A stretch of DNA of 64,000 nucleotides. It comes from Yeosuana aromativorans (GTDB taxonomy: Bacteria > Bacteroidota > Bacteroidia > Flavobacteriales > Flavobacteriaceae). Positions 50,571-59,610 of the stretch are shown here, one piece after another. Location of the stretch: positions 62,001-126,000 of the forward strand of contig NZ_BMNR01000003.1 in assembly GCF_014646655.1 (NCBI RefSeq). Direction: 5' to 3'. The notes beneath the pieces were generated by a model, which worked only from the letters and a program-made list of their open reading frames with translations, was not told the DNA's origin and searched no databases. The translations under genes were made by a program, and so were the position numbers. Every line of letters starts with the position of its first letter. Positions within the stretch are counted from its first letter, which is position 1.

Positions 50571-53333
50571 ATGAAAAAACTTTTTATATTTCTTTTTTTA
50601 TTAATTGTTTCATTTACCTACTCACAAACAACAACAATTTCACCAGCAATCTCAACGGTTTCTGATATTGTAACAATTACTTTTGATGCTACAGGTTCTC
50701 CTTTAGAAGGATATGCGGGAGATGTGTATGCCCATACTGGTGTTTTGACAACAGCATCAGTGGATGATAACGACTGGAAACATGTTATTGGTACTTGGGG
50801 AAACAACACGACACAACCTAAATTAACCAGAACTGGCACGAACACCTATGAATTAAAAACAGATCCAAAAAATGTGACCAACTATTATAATATAACAACT
50901 GGCGAAGTGGTTACTAATTTAATGTTTGTTTTTAGAAGCAGTGCAACCAGTGGACAACCTCAAACTGGAAATATTAAACTACCCATTTATGCCGCCGGTT
51001 TAAACGTGGCCTTTACAAACCCTTCAGATAAAAGCGTTTATAACTTAAATGATAATATTACCATTAGCGCAACATCTAGTATCAATGCCAATTTAGAATT
51101 GAAAGTCAATAATGCTTCTGTTCAAACGGCCTCAAACACCACCTCAATTTCAAAATCATACACCTTTACATCTACGGGAAGTTACGCTTTACAGGCAATT
51201 GCCACACAAAATAGCGAAACAAAAACCCAGGATATTTCAGTTTATGTAAAAACACTCACTCAAAATCAAACATTACCAACTGGTTTAGAAAACGGATTTA
51301 ATGATAACGGAGACGGAACGGTCACGTTTGTTTTACAAGCCCCAAATAAAACAGATGTCTTCTTAATTGGTGGTTTTAACAATTGGTCTCTTGATTCTAA
51401 TTATCAAATGAAAAAAGATGGCGATACATTCTGGCTCACCGTATCTGGTTTAGATCCTGATACAGAATATGCTTATCAATACTATATTGATTATAGCTTA
51501 ACAGTAGCTGACCCGTATTGTCACAAAATACTAGACCCTGATAACGACCAATATATAACTTCTACCACCTACCCAAACCTGATGGCTTATCCAACAGGTA
51601 AAACCACAGGTATTGTTTCTACCTTTAAAATAAATGAAACACCGTATACGTGGCAAACCACTTCGTATACAAAACCTAACGAAGAAAATCTGGTTATCTA
51701 TGAAATGCTCATCAGGGATTTCACCGAGACAGATTCGTTTCAGGATGCCATGACCCATCTGGATTATTTGCAACAGTTAGGGGTTAATGCCATTGAATTA
51801 ATGCCTGTTAGTGAATTTGAAGGCAACAATAGTTGGGGCTATAATCCATCCTTTCATGGAGCCTTAGATAAAGCTTATGGTACTCCAAATGATTTGAAGG
51901 AATTTGTTGATGCATGCCACCAAAGAGGAATTGCTGTTATTCTGGATGTGGTATATAACCATGCTTTTGGGCAAAGTCCTTTGGTGCAGATGTATTGGGA
52001 TGCAGTCAACAATAGACCTGCATCAGATAACCCATGGTTAAACCCAGTTGCCAAACATCCTTATAATGTGGGATACGATTTTAATCATGAAAGTTCTTAT
52101 ACCAAAACCTATGTAAAACAAACCCTAAAATATTGGGTTGATGAATTTAAAGTAGACGGTTTTAGGTTCGATTTATCTAAAGGATTTACACAGACCAACA
52201 ATCCAAGTAATGTTACTGCATGGGGAAATTATGATGCATCAAGAATTGCTATTCTTGAAGATTACGGAAATTATATTTGGACCAATGTCTCATCAAACGA
52301 GTATCTTATCTTAGAACATTTTGCGGACAATTCCGAAGAGACCGTTTTGTCCAATTATGGATTTATGCTTTGGGGAAATCTCAACTATAATTTTAATCAA
52401 AATACCATGGGATATTCTACGGGCAGTGATGTATCATGGTTATCTTATCAAAGTAGAGGCTGGAACAGTCCACATGTTGTCGGCTATATGGAAAGCCATG
52501 ATGAAGAACGCTTGATGGTTAAAAATCTAGCTTATGGAAATTCAAGCGGAAGCTATAACGTTAAAGATTTAAGTACCGCTTTAAACAGGCAAGAGGCCGC
52601 AAGTGCTATATTTTATGGAATCCCAGGCCCAAAAATGCTTTGGCAATTCGGCGAACTTGGTTATGATAAAAGCATTAACTGTGCCGCCAATATTAATGAT
52701 GGAAGCTGTAGAACTGATAGAAAACCTGTAGCGTGGACCTTGGGTTATGATTCTGATCCTGATAGACAGGATTTGTACAACGTAACGGCTAAAATGATAT
52801 CACTAAAAAAACAATTTCCGTCAACTTTTAATACAGACAATTATAGTTTAAATGTTGGAGGACTAGTAAAACGTATTAATTTATACGATAACGCAGGCAA
52901 CATGGATGTTGTCATTGTGGCCAATTTTGATGTGACCACACAATCAGTAAATCCCAATTTCCCAGCAACTGGAACTTGGTATGAGGCCTTTACCCAAACT
53001 TCAATAAATGTGACAAACCCAACGGCCTCATTAAGTCTTCAACCAGGTGAATATAGATTATACTCCCAAAGCCAAAGCTTAGATGTTAAAGAACGTTTAA
53101 TGAGCAATTCCATTAAAATCTATCCTAATCCAGTAACAAATAGTTTTAAAATCAATAAAACTATAAATAGTTTACAGATTTATGATTTGACCGGGAAACT
53201 CATTAAATCATTTAAAGGTGAATTTGGCAAAGAACATCTTTTTAATATTTCAACTTTAAGCAAAGGAATATATATCATTAAAGCCAAAAACAACCAATTA
53301 GAAGAAACGTCTTCTAAATTAATCAAGTTTTAA
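50571..53333 (+). CDS. Type IX-secreted GH13 alpha-amylase, multidomain
   Basis: About 920 residues from the ATG at 50571; the frame reads 8 more codons upstream from a TTG in the hairpin, but the signal peptide (MKKLFIFLFLLIV) starts here. Domains: a beta-sandwich (about 30-150), an Ig-like domain (about 150-240), a CBM48-like E-set domain (VFLIGGFNNWSLDS), then GH13 with VVYNHAFG (region I), VDGFRFDLSKG (nucleophile Asp), YLILEHF (acid Glu) and MESHDEERL. The C-terminus (SIKIYPNPVTNSFKIN..GIYIIKAK) is a T9SS sorting domain. It is the SusG counterpart of this locus. Confidence 0.9.
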   Translation: MKKLFIFLFLLIVSFTYSQTTTISPAISTVSDIVTITFDATGSPLEGYAGDVYAHTGVLTTASVDDNDWKHVIGTWGNNTTQPKLTRTGTNTYELKTDPKNVTNYYNITTGEVVTNLMFVFRSSATSGQPQTGNIKLPIYAAGLNVAFTNPSDKSVYNLNDNITISATSSINANLELKVNNASVQTASNTTSISKSYTFTSTGSYALQAIATQNSETKTQDISVYVKTLTQNQTLPTGLENGFNDNGDGTVTFVLQAPNKTDVFLIGGFNNWSLDSNYQMKKDGDTFWLTVSGLDPDTEYAYQYYIDYSLTVADPYCHKILDPDNDQYITSTTYPNLMAYPTGKTTGIVSTFKINETPYTWQTTSYTKPNEENLVIYEMLIRDFTETDSFQDAMTHLDYLQQLGVNAIELMPVSEFEGNNSWGYNPSFHGALDKAYGTPNDLKEFVDACHQRGIAVILDVVYNHAFGQSPLVQMYWDAVNNRPASDNPWLNPVAKHPYNVGYDFNHESSYTKTYVKQTLKYWVDEFKVDGFRFDLSKGFTQTNNPSNVTAWGNYDASRIAILEDYGNYIWTNVSSNEYLILEHFADNSEETVLSNYGFMLWGNLNYNFNQNTMGYSTGSDVSWLSYQSRGWNSPHVVGYMESHDEERLMVKNLAYGNSSGSYNVKDLSTALNRQEAASAIFYGIPGPKMLWQFGELGYDKSINCAANINDGSCRTDRKPVAWTLGYDSDPDRQDLYNVTAKMISLKKQFPSTFNTDNYSLNVGGLVKRINLYDNAGNMDVVIVANFDVTTQSVNPNFPATGTWYEAFTQTSINVTNPTASLSLQPGEYRLYSQSQSLDVKERLMSNSIKIYPNPVTNSFKINKTINSLQIYDLTGKLIKSFKGEFGKEHLFNISTLSKGIYIIKAKNNQLEETSSKLIKF

Positions 53334-53382
53334 ATTTTAGATGTTTTTTTGAAACCTGTCAAGGTTATTAAATATATTAAAC

Positions 53383-53415
53383 AAAAAAAGCTTCTCAATG
53401 TCTTGAGAAGCTTTT
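53383..53415 (-). terminator. Terminator of tRNA-Leu (also usable on the plus strand)
   Basis: The arms AAAAGCTTCTCAA (53386-53398) and TTGAGAAGCTTTT (53403-53415) are perfect 13-bp complements around TGTC. On the minus strand seven T follow, from 53389 down to 53383. On the plus strand it also lies 52 bp after the amylase stop. Confidence 0.8.
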
Positions 53416-53424
53416 CCTTTTCAG

Positions 53425-53506
53425 TGCGGGCGGGGAGACTCGAACTCCCACACCTCGCGGCACTAGATCCTAAGTCTAGCGTGTCTACCAATTCCACCAC
53501 GCCCGC
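53425..53506 (-). tRNA. tRNA-Leu (anticodon TAG)
   Basis: An 82-nt class II tRNA. Acceptor stem GCGGGCG/CGCCCGC, D-arm TGGTAGAC, anticodon stem-loop CTAGACTTAGGATCTAG with TAG, variable arm TGCCGCGAGGTG, T-arm GGGAGTTCGAGTCTCCC. The discriminator base is A, followed by CTG, so CCA is not encoded. It decodes CUA (and probably CUG by wobble). It lies between the convergent amylase gene and the divergent M20 peptidase gene. Confidence 0.93.
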
Positions 53507-53577
53507 AAAAGGATTGCAAATATAATCAAGATTTTTAAATTGCAAACATATACGCCCTTAAAAAGCTTCAATTTTAT

Positions 53578-53585
53578 TACTTTTG
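53578..53585 (+). promoter_or_regulatory. -7 promoter box of the M20 peptidase gene
   Basis: TACTTTTG matches TAnnTTTG, 19 bp before the ATG at 53605. No -33 box is obvious. Confidence 0.5.
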
Positions 53586-53604
53586 GCTTAAATCCAAAAA
53601 AATA

Positions 53605-54993
53605 ATGAAAAACATTCAATCCTATATTCAAGACCATAAAAAACGATTTTTAAACGAACTTATTGAACTTCTTAAAATACCATCAATAAGTGCAGACTCT
53701 GCCTATAAAAATGATGTGTTAAAAACCGCTGAAGCCGTTAAGCATAGTCTTGAAAAAGCAGGTTGCGATGTTGTTGAAATCTGTAAAACCGATGGTAACC
53801 CCATTGTTTATGGTGAAAAAACAATTAACCCAAAATTACCTACTGTCTTAGTGTATGGCCATTATGATGTACAACCAGCCGATCCTATTGAATTATGGAC
53901 CTCGCCACCTTTTGAACCCATCATAAAAAAAACAGACTTACACCCTGAAGGTGCTATTTTTGCACGTGGTGCCTGCGATGACAAAGGACAAATGTACATG
54001 CATGTTAAAGCATTGGAATTTATGGTTACAACCAATCAATTGCCTTGTAATGTTAAGTTCATGATTGAAGGTGAAGAGGAAGTGGGCAGCAAAAATCTGG
54101 GCACCTTTGTTAAAAACAATCGGGACAAGCTTAAAAATGATGTCATCTTGATTTCCGACACGGGCATGATTGCCAATGATGTACCATCTATAACCACAGG
54201 ATTGCGTGGATTAAGCTACGTGGAAGTAGAAGTAACCGGACCCAACAGGGATTTACATTCAGGACTTTATGGTGGGGCCGTGGCCAATCCAATCAATATT
54301 TTAACCAAAATGATTGCCTCGCTCCATGATGAGAACAATCACATTACCATACCAGGATTTTACGATAAAGTAGAGGAGCTTTCAAAAGAAGAACGCACTG
54401 AAATGGCCAAAGCGCCTTTTTCATTGGATGCTTATAAAAAAGCGCTTCAAATCAACGATGTTTATGGTGAACTGGGGTATACAACCAATGAGCGTAATTC
54501 AATCAGGCCAACACTGGACGTTAACGGCATATGGGGCGGTTACACTGGTGAAGGTGCCAAAACGGTCATTGCCAGTAAAGCCTTTGCAAAAATTTCCATG
54601 CGTTTGGTACCACACCAAGATTGGGAAGAAATCACAGAACTCTTCACAAAACACTTTACAAGCATTGCTCCTGTAGCCGTAACAGTAAAAGTCACACCAC
54701 ACCACGGTGGCCAGGGCTATGTAACGCCCATCGATAATATTGGCTACCAAGCCGCATCAAAAGCCTATCAACAAACCTTTGGAAAAAAACCAATCCCACA
54801 ACGTAGTGGTGGCAGCATTCCAATAGTAGCCTTGTTTGAAGAGGAATTAAAAAGCAAAACTATCTTGATGGGATTTGGCTTGGATAGCGATGCCATCCAC
54901 TCACCCAATGAGCACTTTGGGGTGTTCAATTATTTAAAAGGCATCGAAACAATCCCCTATTTTTATAAATATTTTACCGAGCTTTCTAAGTGA
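53605..54993 (+). CDS. M20 family dipeptidase (CNDP-like)
   Basis: A 462-residue cytoplasmic metallopeptidase. Ligand motifs are YGHYDVQPAD (His, Asp), RGACDDKGQM (bridging Asp), EGEEEVGS (catalytic Glu and ligand Glu), ISDTGM (Asp) and a C-terminal His (DAIHSPNEHFG). The dimerisation domain is inserted at about 205-360. It cleaves dipeptides, similar to carnosine dipeptidases and DapE-like enzymes. It stands as a single unit between the tRNA and the EamA gene. Confidence 0.92.
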   Translation: MKNIQSYIQDHKKRFLNELIELLKIPSISADSAYKNDVLKTAEAVKHSLEKAGCDVVEICKTDGNPIVYGEKTINPKLPTVLVYGHYDVQPADPIELWTSPPFEPIIKKTDLHPEGAIFARGACDDKGQMYMHVKALEFMVTTNQLPCNVKFMIEGEEEVGSKNLGTFVKNNRDKLKNDVILISDTGMIANDVPSITTGLRGLSYVEVEVTGPNRDLHSGLYGGAVANPINILTKMIASLHDENNHITIPGFYDKVEELSKEERTEMAKAPFSLDAYKKALQINDVYGELGYTTNERNSIRPTLDVNGIWGGYTGEGAKTVIASKAFAKISMRLVPHQDWEEITELFTKHFTSIAPVAVTVKVTPHHGGQGYVTPIDNIGYQAASKAYQQTFGKKPIPQRSGGSIPIVALFEEELKSKTILMGFGLDSDAIHSPNEHFGVFNYLKGIETIPYFYKYFTELSK

Positions 54994-54998
54994 TTTTT

Positions 54999-55070
54999 TG
55001 GGGTGTTCCCCGCTAAAGCGGGGTCGCGCTTTCCGCACTTCACGGTAGTTTGCTGCAATCGCTAACACAG
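54999..55070. repeat. GC-rich island resembling a dispersed Flavobacteriaceae repeat
   Basis: The short stretch is unlike its AT-rich surroundings. CCCCGCT (55008-55014) and AGCGGGG (55017-55023) form a tight hairpin, followed by TCGCGCTTTCCGCACTTC and TTTGCTGCAATCGCTAAC. I recall similar GC-rich palindromic repeats in intergenic regions of Flavobacteriaceae genomes. No second copy was found in this window. Confidence 0.45.
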
Positions 55071-55083
55071 ATAAGTATATAGA

Positions 55084-55141
55084 TGAAACATCCATGACCG
55101 GTTTTTAGACACACTTTGGGATGATTATTATGGATGTTCCA
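55084..55141. repeat. Palindromic element, copy 2 (12-bp arms)
   Basis: TGAAACATCCAT (55084-55095) and ATGGATGTTCCA (55130-55141) are complementary with one mismatch. The ends equal those of the reverse complement of the 39535-39590 element, while the interior differs. It ends 32 bp before the preferred start of the EamA gene. Confidence 0.6.
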
Positions 55142-55173
55142 TGTGCCCATTGAAAAACAATAAAAATAAACAC

Positions 55174-56034
55174 ATGAAAAACCAACATACCAGCCATCTT
55201 ATTGAACTTTTAATAGGAACCCTTTTTATAAGCACTTCAGGTGTTTTGGGTAAATTTATTGATTTGCCAACACCAGTCATTATTTGGTGCCGCTGTGCCT
55301 TGGGGGCCTTGTTTTTATATCTGTTTTGCAGATTAAAAAAATTCAACATCACCATAAATTCAAGAAAGGATTTTTCAACAATCTTTTTAAGCTCCCTATT
55401 TTTAGGAGTCCATTGGATTACCTATTTCTACGCATTAAAGCTCTCCAATGTGGCTTTGGGGATGTTGTCGCTCTTTACATTTCCTGTGATCACGGCTTTG
55501 TTGGAGCCTTTGTTTATAAAAACAAAATTAAACCCTATCCATATTATTTTAGGACTTATTGTCTTAATAGGCATCTATATTCTGGCACCAGAATTCAACT
55601 TTGAAAACACACAATTAAAAGGTGTGTTGGTAGGTGTGTTTTCTGCTGTTTGTTACTCATTGCGCAATCTGATATTAAAACAACATGTTGGTCAATATAG
55701 TGGAACCTCACTTATGATGTATCAAATTTCAATACTGACCATTGTTTTACTTCCGTTTATGTTTGTTATGGATATTAGTAATATCACCACACAATATCCT
55801 TATGTTATTCTGTTAGCCCTGTTAACAACAGCTATCGGCCATTCCATATTCATACACAGCTTAAAGTATTTCTCAGTGAGTACGGCAAGTATCATCAACA
55901 GCATACAGCCCATCTTGGGCATTATTATGGCCTTCTTTTTTCTCAATGAAATCCCAACTTGGAATACGTTTTTTGGCGGCTCTTTGATTTTGGCAACCGT
56001 TATTATTGAAAGCATTCGATCTAGAAAAGCATAA
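55174..56034 (+). CDS. EamA/DMT-family transporter
   Basis: About 286 residues with ten helices and two EamA repeats, the first from about 10-140 and the second 150-285 (GVFSAVCYSLRNLILK; SIINSIQPILGIIMAFFFLNE). The frame opens at an ATG at 55141, which lies in the palindromic element; the ATG at 55174 (MKNQHTSHLIELLIGTLF) begins the conserved helix and is preferred. DMT exporters carry amino acids or metabolites; the substrate is unknown. Confidence 0.88.
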   Translation: MKNQHTSHLIELLIGTLFISTSGVLGKFIDLPTPVIIWCRCALGALFLYLFCRLKKFNITINSRKDFSTIFLSSLFLGVHWITYFYALKLSNVALGMLSLFTFPVITALLEPLFIKTKLNPIHIILGLIVLIGIYILAPEFNFENTQLKGVLVGVFSAVCYSLRNLILKQHVGQYSGTSLMMYQISILTIVLLPFMFVMDISNITTQYPYVILLALLTTAIGHSIFIHSLKYFSVSTASIINSIQPILGIIMAFFFLNEIPTWNTFFGGSLILATVIIESIRSRKA

Positions 56035-56045
56035 GTTTTTTTACT

Positions 56046-56085
56046 CTACATTTGTAGAATTAAAATAATTGTTCTATGTTTGTAG
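56046..56085 (+). promoter_or_regulatory. BlaI-type operators
   Basis: CTACATTTGTAG (56046-56057) contains TACA-N2-TGTA, the BlaI/MecI operator form. CTATGTTTGTAG (56074-56085) is a second copy with one mismatch. The pair lies 24 bp before the blaI-like start, which suggests autorepression. Confidence 0.7.
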
Positions 56086-56108
56086 AGTTAATTCTAATAA
56101 TGTAGAAA

Positions 56109-56474
56109 ATGCAACTGTCAAAAACCGAGGAAGATTTAATGAACTATTTATGGAAACTTGAAAAAGCTTTTATGAAAGATTTACTGGATGCCTATCCAGA
56201 ACCCAAACCAGCTACAACAACTGTAGCAACGCTTTTAAAAAGAATGACCGATAAAGGTTTTGTGGCTTATAATTTATACGGAAATTCTAGGGAATATTAT
56301 CCGCTTGTTAAAAAGAAAGATTATTTCTCCAAGCATGTAAACGGTCTTATAAAAAACTTTTTTAATGATAGCGCTTCTCAGTTTGCTTCTTTTTTTACCA
56401 AAGAAACCAATCTTACAAAAGAAGAATTGGAAGACCTAAAAACGCTTATAGACAACCAACTTAAAAGCAAATAG
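56109..56474 (+). CDS. BlaI/MecI-family transcriptional repressor
   Basis: A 121-residue winged-helix protein. QLSKTEEDLMNYLWKLEKAFMKDLL and TTTVATLLKRMTDKGFVAY are the DNA-binding parts, followed by a dimerisation helix (VNGLIKNFFNDSASQFASFF). The family represses beta-lactamase-type and M56-linked genes and is cleaved or released by the partner peptidase. It is followed after 2 bp by the M56 peptidase gene, and operators lie upstream. Confidence 0.93.
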   Translation: MQLSKTEEDLMNYLWKLEKAFMKDLLDAYPEPKPATTTVATLLKRMTDKGFVAYNLYGNSREYYPLVKKKDYFSKHVNGLIKNFFNDSASQFASFFTKETNLTKEELEDLKTLIDNQLKSK

Positions 56475-56476
56475 AC

Positions 56477-57850
56477 ATGGAATTCTATATATTAAAGTCT
56501 GGCGTGTGCTTAGCTGTATTTTACAGTTTCTATAAATTATTGTTGGAAAAAGAAAGTTTTCACAACTTTAAGCGGCTTTATTTATTGGCATCTTTAGTCC
56601 TAGCATTTACCATTCCTTTAATAACATTTACAGAATATAGAGAGATTATCACTCAAGATTCACCTTTATTTTCTACTGAAATATCTCAAAATGCAACAAC
56701 AAAAACAACATTGGCAAGTTACTTACCTATTATTTTATGGAGTATTTATGGTTTGGGTGTTTTTCTTTTTGGTTTTAAGTTTTTAAAAAACTTATTGGAG
56801 CTAATTATTAAAATTAAACGGAATCCTAAATTTAAAAATGAAAGCCTCATAAATGTTCTGTTACAAGATTTAGTAATTCCTCATACATTTTTCAGTTACA
56901 TTTTTTTAAATAAACAGAAATTTGAATCGCATCAAATACCTAAAGAAGTGTTGCTACATGAAGAAACCCATGCAAAACAGAAACATAGTATAGATGTGGT
57001 GTTTATTGAAATATTCCAAATACTCTTTTGGTTTAATCCGTTCATCTATTTAATAAAGCGTAGCATTAAATTAAACCATGAATTTTTAGCAGACCAATCC
57101 GTTTTAAACAAGGGTGTTAAACCTTCCAAATATCAACAAATTTTATTGGCATTCTCATCAAATGCCCCTGAACCTCAATTGGCAAATGCCATTAATTATT
57201 CATCAATCAAAAAACGATTTACAATTATGAAAACACAATCATCAAAACAGAGCTTATGGATTAGAAGTTTTATTCTATTACCCTTATTAGCTGTTTTAAC
57301 CTTTAGTTTTAGCAATAAACAAATTGTAACTAATCAACAAAAAGCCACTGCTAAAGAAATTACTGAATATAACCAACTTGCAAAAAAGTACAATTTAATG
57401 TCAGAAAGTGGTGAGTTCATTGTGAAAAAAGAAGAAAAAGAGCGCATAAACTATCTTTATAACAAGATGTCTCTTGCCCAACGGAAAAATGCTGAACCCT
57501 TTCCTGTGTTTCCACCTCCACCTCCGCCTCTAGCTCCAACATCTCCCAAAGTGGCGCAAGATGATGTTATTGATCTTCCGCCACCCCCACCACCAGCCCC
57601 GATATCATTTAGTGATGAAAAAGTTCCTTCTCCTCTACCTCCACCTCGTCCAAAATCACCTCTTGAGCATGTAAAGGAAATGGCTGATAAAGGCGCAAAA
57701 TTCTTTTATAATGAAAAACCTATCGACTCTAAAAGGGCCATTGAGCTTTTGGAATCCAATAACAGTCTAAATATTCTTACAAAGCATAGTGATGAAACAG
57801 ATTTTGTTGTGCACATATCCTCTGAACCAATCGAGATCAAACCAGAATAA
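56477..57850 (+). CDS. M56 (BlaR1/MecR1-type) membrane metallopeptidase with poly-proline linkers
   Basis: A 457-residue membrane sensor peptidase. Four helices in the N-half surround the M56 zinc site LLHEETHAKQKHS (HExxH at about 162-166) and EFLADQSVL. After a fifth helix at about 260-280 the C-terminal part carries runs of proline (PPPPPP) at about 347-395. No penicillin-binding transpeptidase domain is present. Flavobacterial partners of BlaI often look like this; the signal is unknown. The rigid proline linkers may span the periplasm. Confidence 0.9.
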   Translation: MEFYILKSGVCLAVFYSFYKLLLEKESFHNFKRLYLLASLVLAFTIPLITFTEYREIITQDSPLFSTEISQNATTKTTLASYLPIILWSIYGLGVFLFGFKFLKNLLELIIKIKRNPKFKNESLINVLLQDLVIPHTFFSYIFLNKQKFESHQIPKEVLLHEETHAKQKHSIDVVFIEIFQILFWFNPFIYLIKRSIKLNHEFLADQSVLNKGVKPSKYQQILLAFSSNAPEPQLANAINYSSIKKRFTIMKTQSSKQSLWIRSFILLPLLAVLTFSFSNKQIVTNQQKATAKEITEYNQLAKKYNLMSESGEFIVKKEEKERINYLYNKMSLAQRKNAEPFPVFPPPPPPLAPTSPKVAQDDVIDLPPPPPPAPISFSDEKVPSPLPPPRPKSPLEHVKEMADKGAKFFYNEKPIDSKRAIELLESNNSLNILTKHSDETDFVVHISSEPIEIKPE

Positions 57851-57895
57851 AATCATCCTTAAAAAGGATTAGAAAAATATAGTTTTAAAAAAAAC

Positions 57896-57921
57896 AGCCA
57901 GGTTTAGCTTGGCTATTTTTT
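57896..57921 (+). terminator. Terminator after the M56 gene
   Basis: AGCCAGGTTTAGCTTGGCT forms a 7-bp stem with a wobble pair and a TTTAG-type loop at 57896-57914, followed by A and seven T. It ends the blaI-M56 transcript. Confidence 0.75.
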
Positions 57922-57989
57922 TATCAATTCATGTAACAAATATCAAACTATAACGTTCTAATAGTCAATCAATCAAAATCAATCACGTT

Positions 57990-59090
57990 ATGTTAAAGCA
58001 ATTCTTCATTATCTGCTCAGGTTCAGATACTGCTATTTTAGAGACCTGTTCTGTTGGCGAACAAAATAAATATGTCGGTATTGGCGCCACCGTTTTTTTT
58101 ACGGCCATTATGGCTTTTATTGCTGCCAGTTATGCCCTTTACACTGTTTTTGACAATTTATATACTGCTATTTTTTTTGGGTTAATTTGGGGTTTGCTCA
58201 TTTTTAATTTGGACCGATATATTGTTTCCACTATTAAAAAAACAGGGAATGTCATGGATGAACTCATTCAGGCCTCACCCAGAATTTTACTGGCAATCAT
58301 CATTGCCGTGGTCATTTCAAAACCATTGGAACTGAAAATTTTTGAAAAAGAAATCAATCAAGTGCTGTTAGAACAAAAAAACGAACTGACACTGGCCAAT
58401 AAAAACCAAATTGCCGAACAATTCAATCCATCCATTGAAAGCTTAAACAAAGACATAAAATCGTTGCAAGACGAAATCTCTACCAAAGAGAGTGAAGTAA
58501 ATGCGTTATACAACACCTATATCTCTGAAGCCGAAGGCACAGCCGGTACCAAACTCTTAGGTAAAGGACCCGTTTATAAAGAAAAACGCGAGAAACATGA
58601 TGCTGCCCTGGCCGAATTGCAACAACTAAAAGCTGAAAACAAAGCCAAAATAGAAGCTGCAGAAAATCAAATAGCGGCTCTTAAAGGTGATTTTGAAACT
58701 CAAGTGGTAACCACCCAACCCATCATTAATAATTTTGACGGTTTGATGGCACGTGTCAATGCGCTTGGAAAACTACCTTGGCTACCATCATTTTTTATAT
58801 TCTTATTGTTTTTGGCAATAGAAACAGCGCCTATTCTGGCCAAATTATTATCGCCCAAAGGATCTTACGACTTTAAACTTGAAGATCAAGAAACGGCCGT
58901 GAAAACCAGTGTACTTCAAAATAAAAACCAACGGGAAGCTCTTCTAAAAACAGATTATGCACTTAATGACCGTATTTATAGTGACATTGAAAACGAAGAA
59001 GAATTATATGCCTACAAGCGAAAAAAAGCCATAGAAATCATGCAACTTCAAACGGATGCTTTCTATAAACGTCAAAAAAATGCGCTCTAA
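57990..59090 (+). CDS. DUF4407 membrane protein with coiled coil
   Basis: A 366-residue protein with helices at about 30-52, 57-76, 98-112 and 260-280. A long coiled coil (about 115-245) is rich in Glu, Lys and Gln. The C-terminal tail after 285 is charged. LIFNLDRYIVSTI and SKPLELKIFEKEI are typical DUF4407 segments. The biochemical role is unknown; the topology suggests an anchor or partner-binding membrane protein. It stands alone, with the convergent STAS gene ending 5 bp beyond it. Confidence 0.87.
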   Translation: MLKQFFIICSGSDTAILETCSVGEQNKYVGIGATVFFTAIMAFIAASYALYTVFDNLYTAIFFGLIWGLLIFNLDRYIVSTIKKTGNVMDELIQASPRILLAIIIAVVISKPLELKIFEKEINQVLLEQKNELTLANKNQIAEQFNPSIESLNKDIKSLQDEISTKESEVNALYNTYISEAEGTAGTKLLGKGPVYKEKREKHDAALAELQQLKAENKAKIEAAENQIAALKGDFETQVVTTQPIINNFDGLMARVNALGKLPWLPSFFIFLLFLAIETAPILAKLLSPKGSYDFKLEDQETAVKTSVLQNKNQREALLKTDYALNDRIYSDIENEEELYAYKRKKAIEIMQLQTDAFYKRQKNAL

Positions 59091-59095
59091 AAATA

Positions 59096-59374
59096 TTAAG
59101 ATGCTGTTTGATACTTAAAATGCTCGTAAAGGTCTTTGCATCCTAATCCAATAATAGATAGCTTTTTGTTTTTCAAAATAGCTTCATTATGCAATGCAGC
59201 CATAGCATTTACACCATCTCGGTCCATCCACTCAACTTCTTCTATACTGATAGTTAAGGTATTTACGCGTTCAAAAATATGTTTAAATTCTCTATTAAAC
59301 ACATCCATGCTACTTCTGTCAAGAATTCCTTTGATTTTAAAAAAGGTGCTGCTTTGGGTGATTTTTAAGTTCAT
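59096..59374 (-). CDS. STAS-domain protein (anti-sigma antagonist-like)
   Basis: About 92 residues from the preferred ATG at 59374 (MNLKITQSSTFFKIKGILDR). The upstream 27 codons from 59455 are rich in Tyr and unlike the family. LTISIEEVEWMDRDGVNAMAALHNEA holds the position of the regulatory Ser/Thr in anti-anti-sigma factors (here Asp-Arg-Asp-Gly), so phosphoregulation at that position is doubtful. It has its own promoter region on the right. The partner is unknown. Confidence 0.8.
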   Translation of the reverse strand: MNLKITQSSTFFKIKGILDRSSMDVFNREFKHIFERVNTLTISIEEVEWMDRDGVNAMAALHNEAILKNKKLSIIGLGCKDLYEHFKYQTAS

Positions 59375-59610
59375 AATAACATAGTAATTATATTCAACAA
59401 TACATTTAGGGCTATTAATCAATTGATTACCATATAAATATAAAACAAAAACCATATAGCGGTTCCAATTTTCGACAAAGAGAATTTATCTTTGGATAAA
59501 AAAAAATTAGATGTCAAATTAATCGATGATTGACCATTTTTAAAACAAGTTTTTATATTTTTACCCTATAAGTTTAGTTTCAACCTCTGACAAATAATCA
59601 TTTAAAATCC

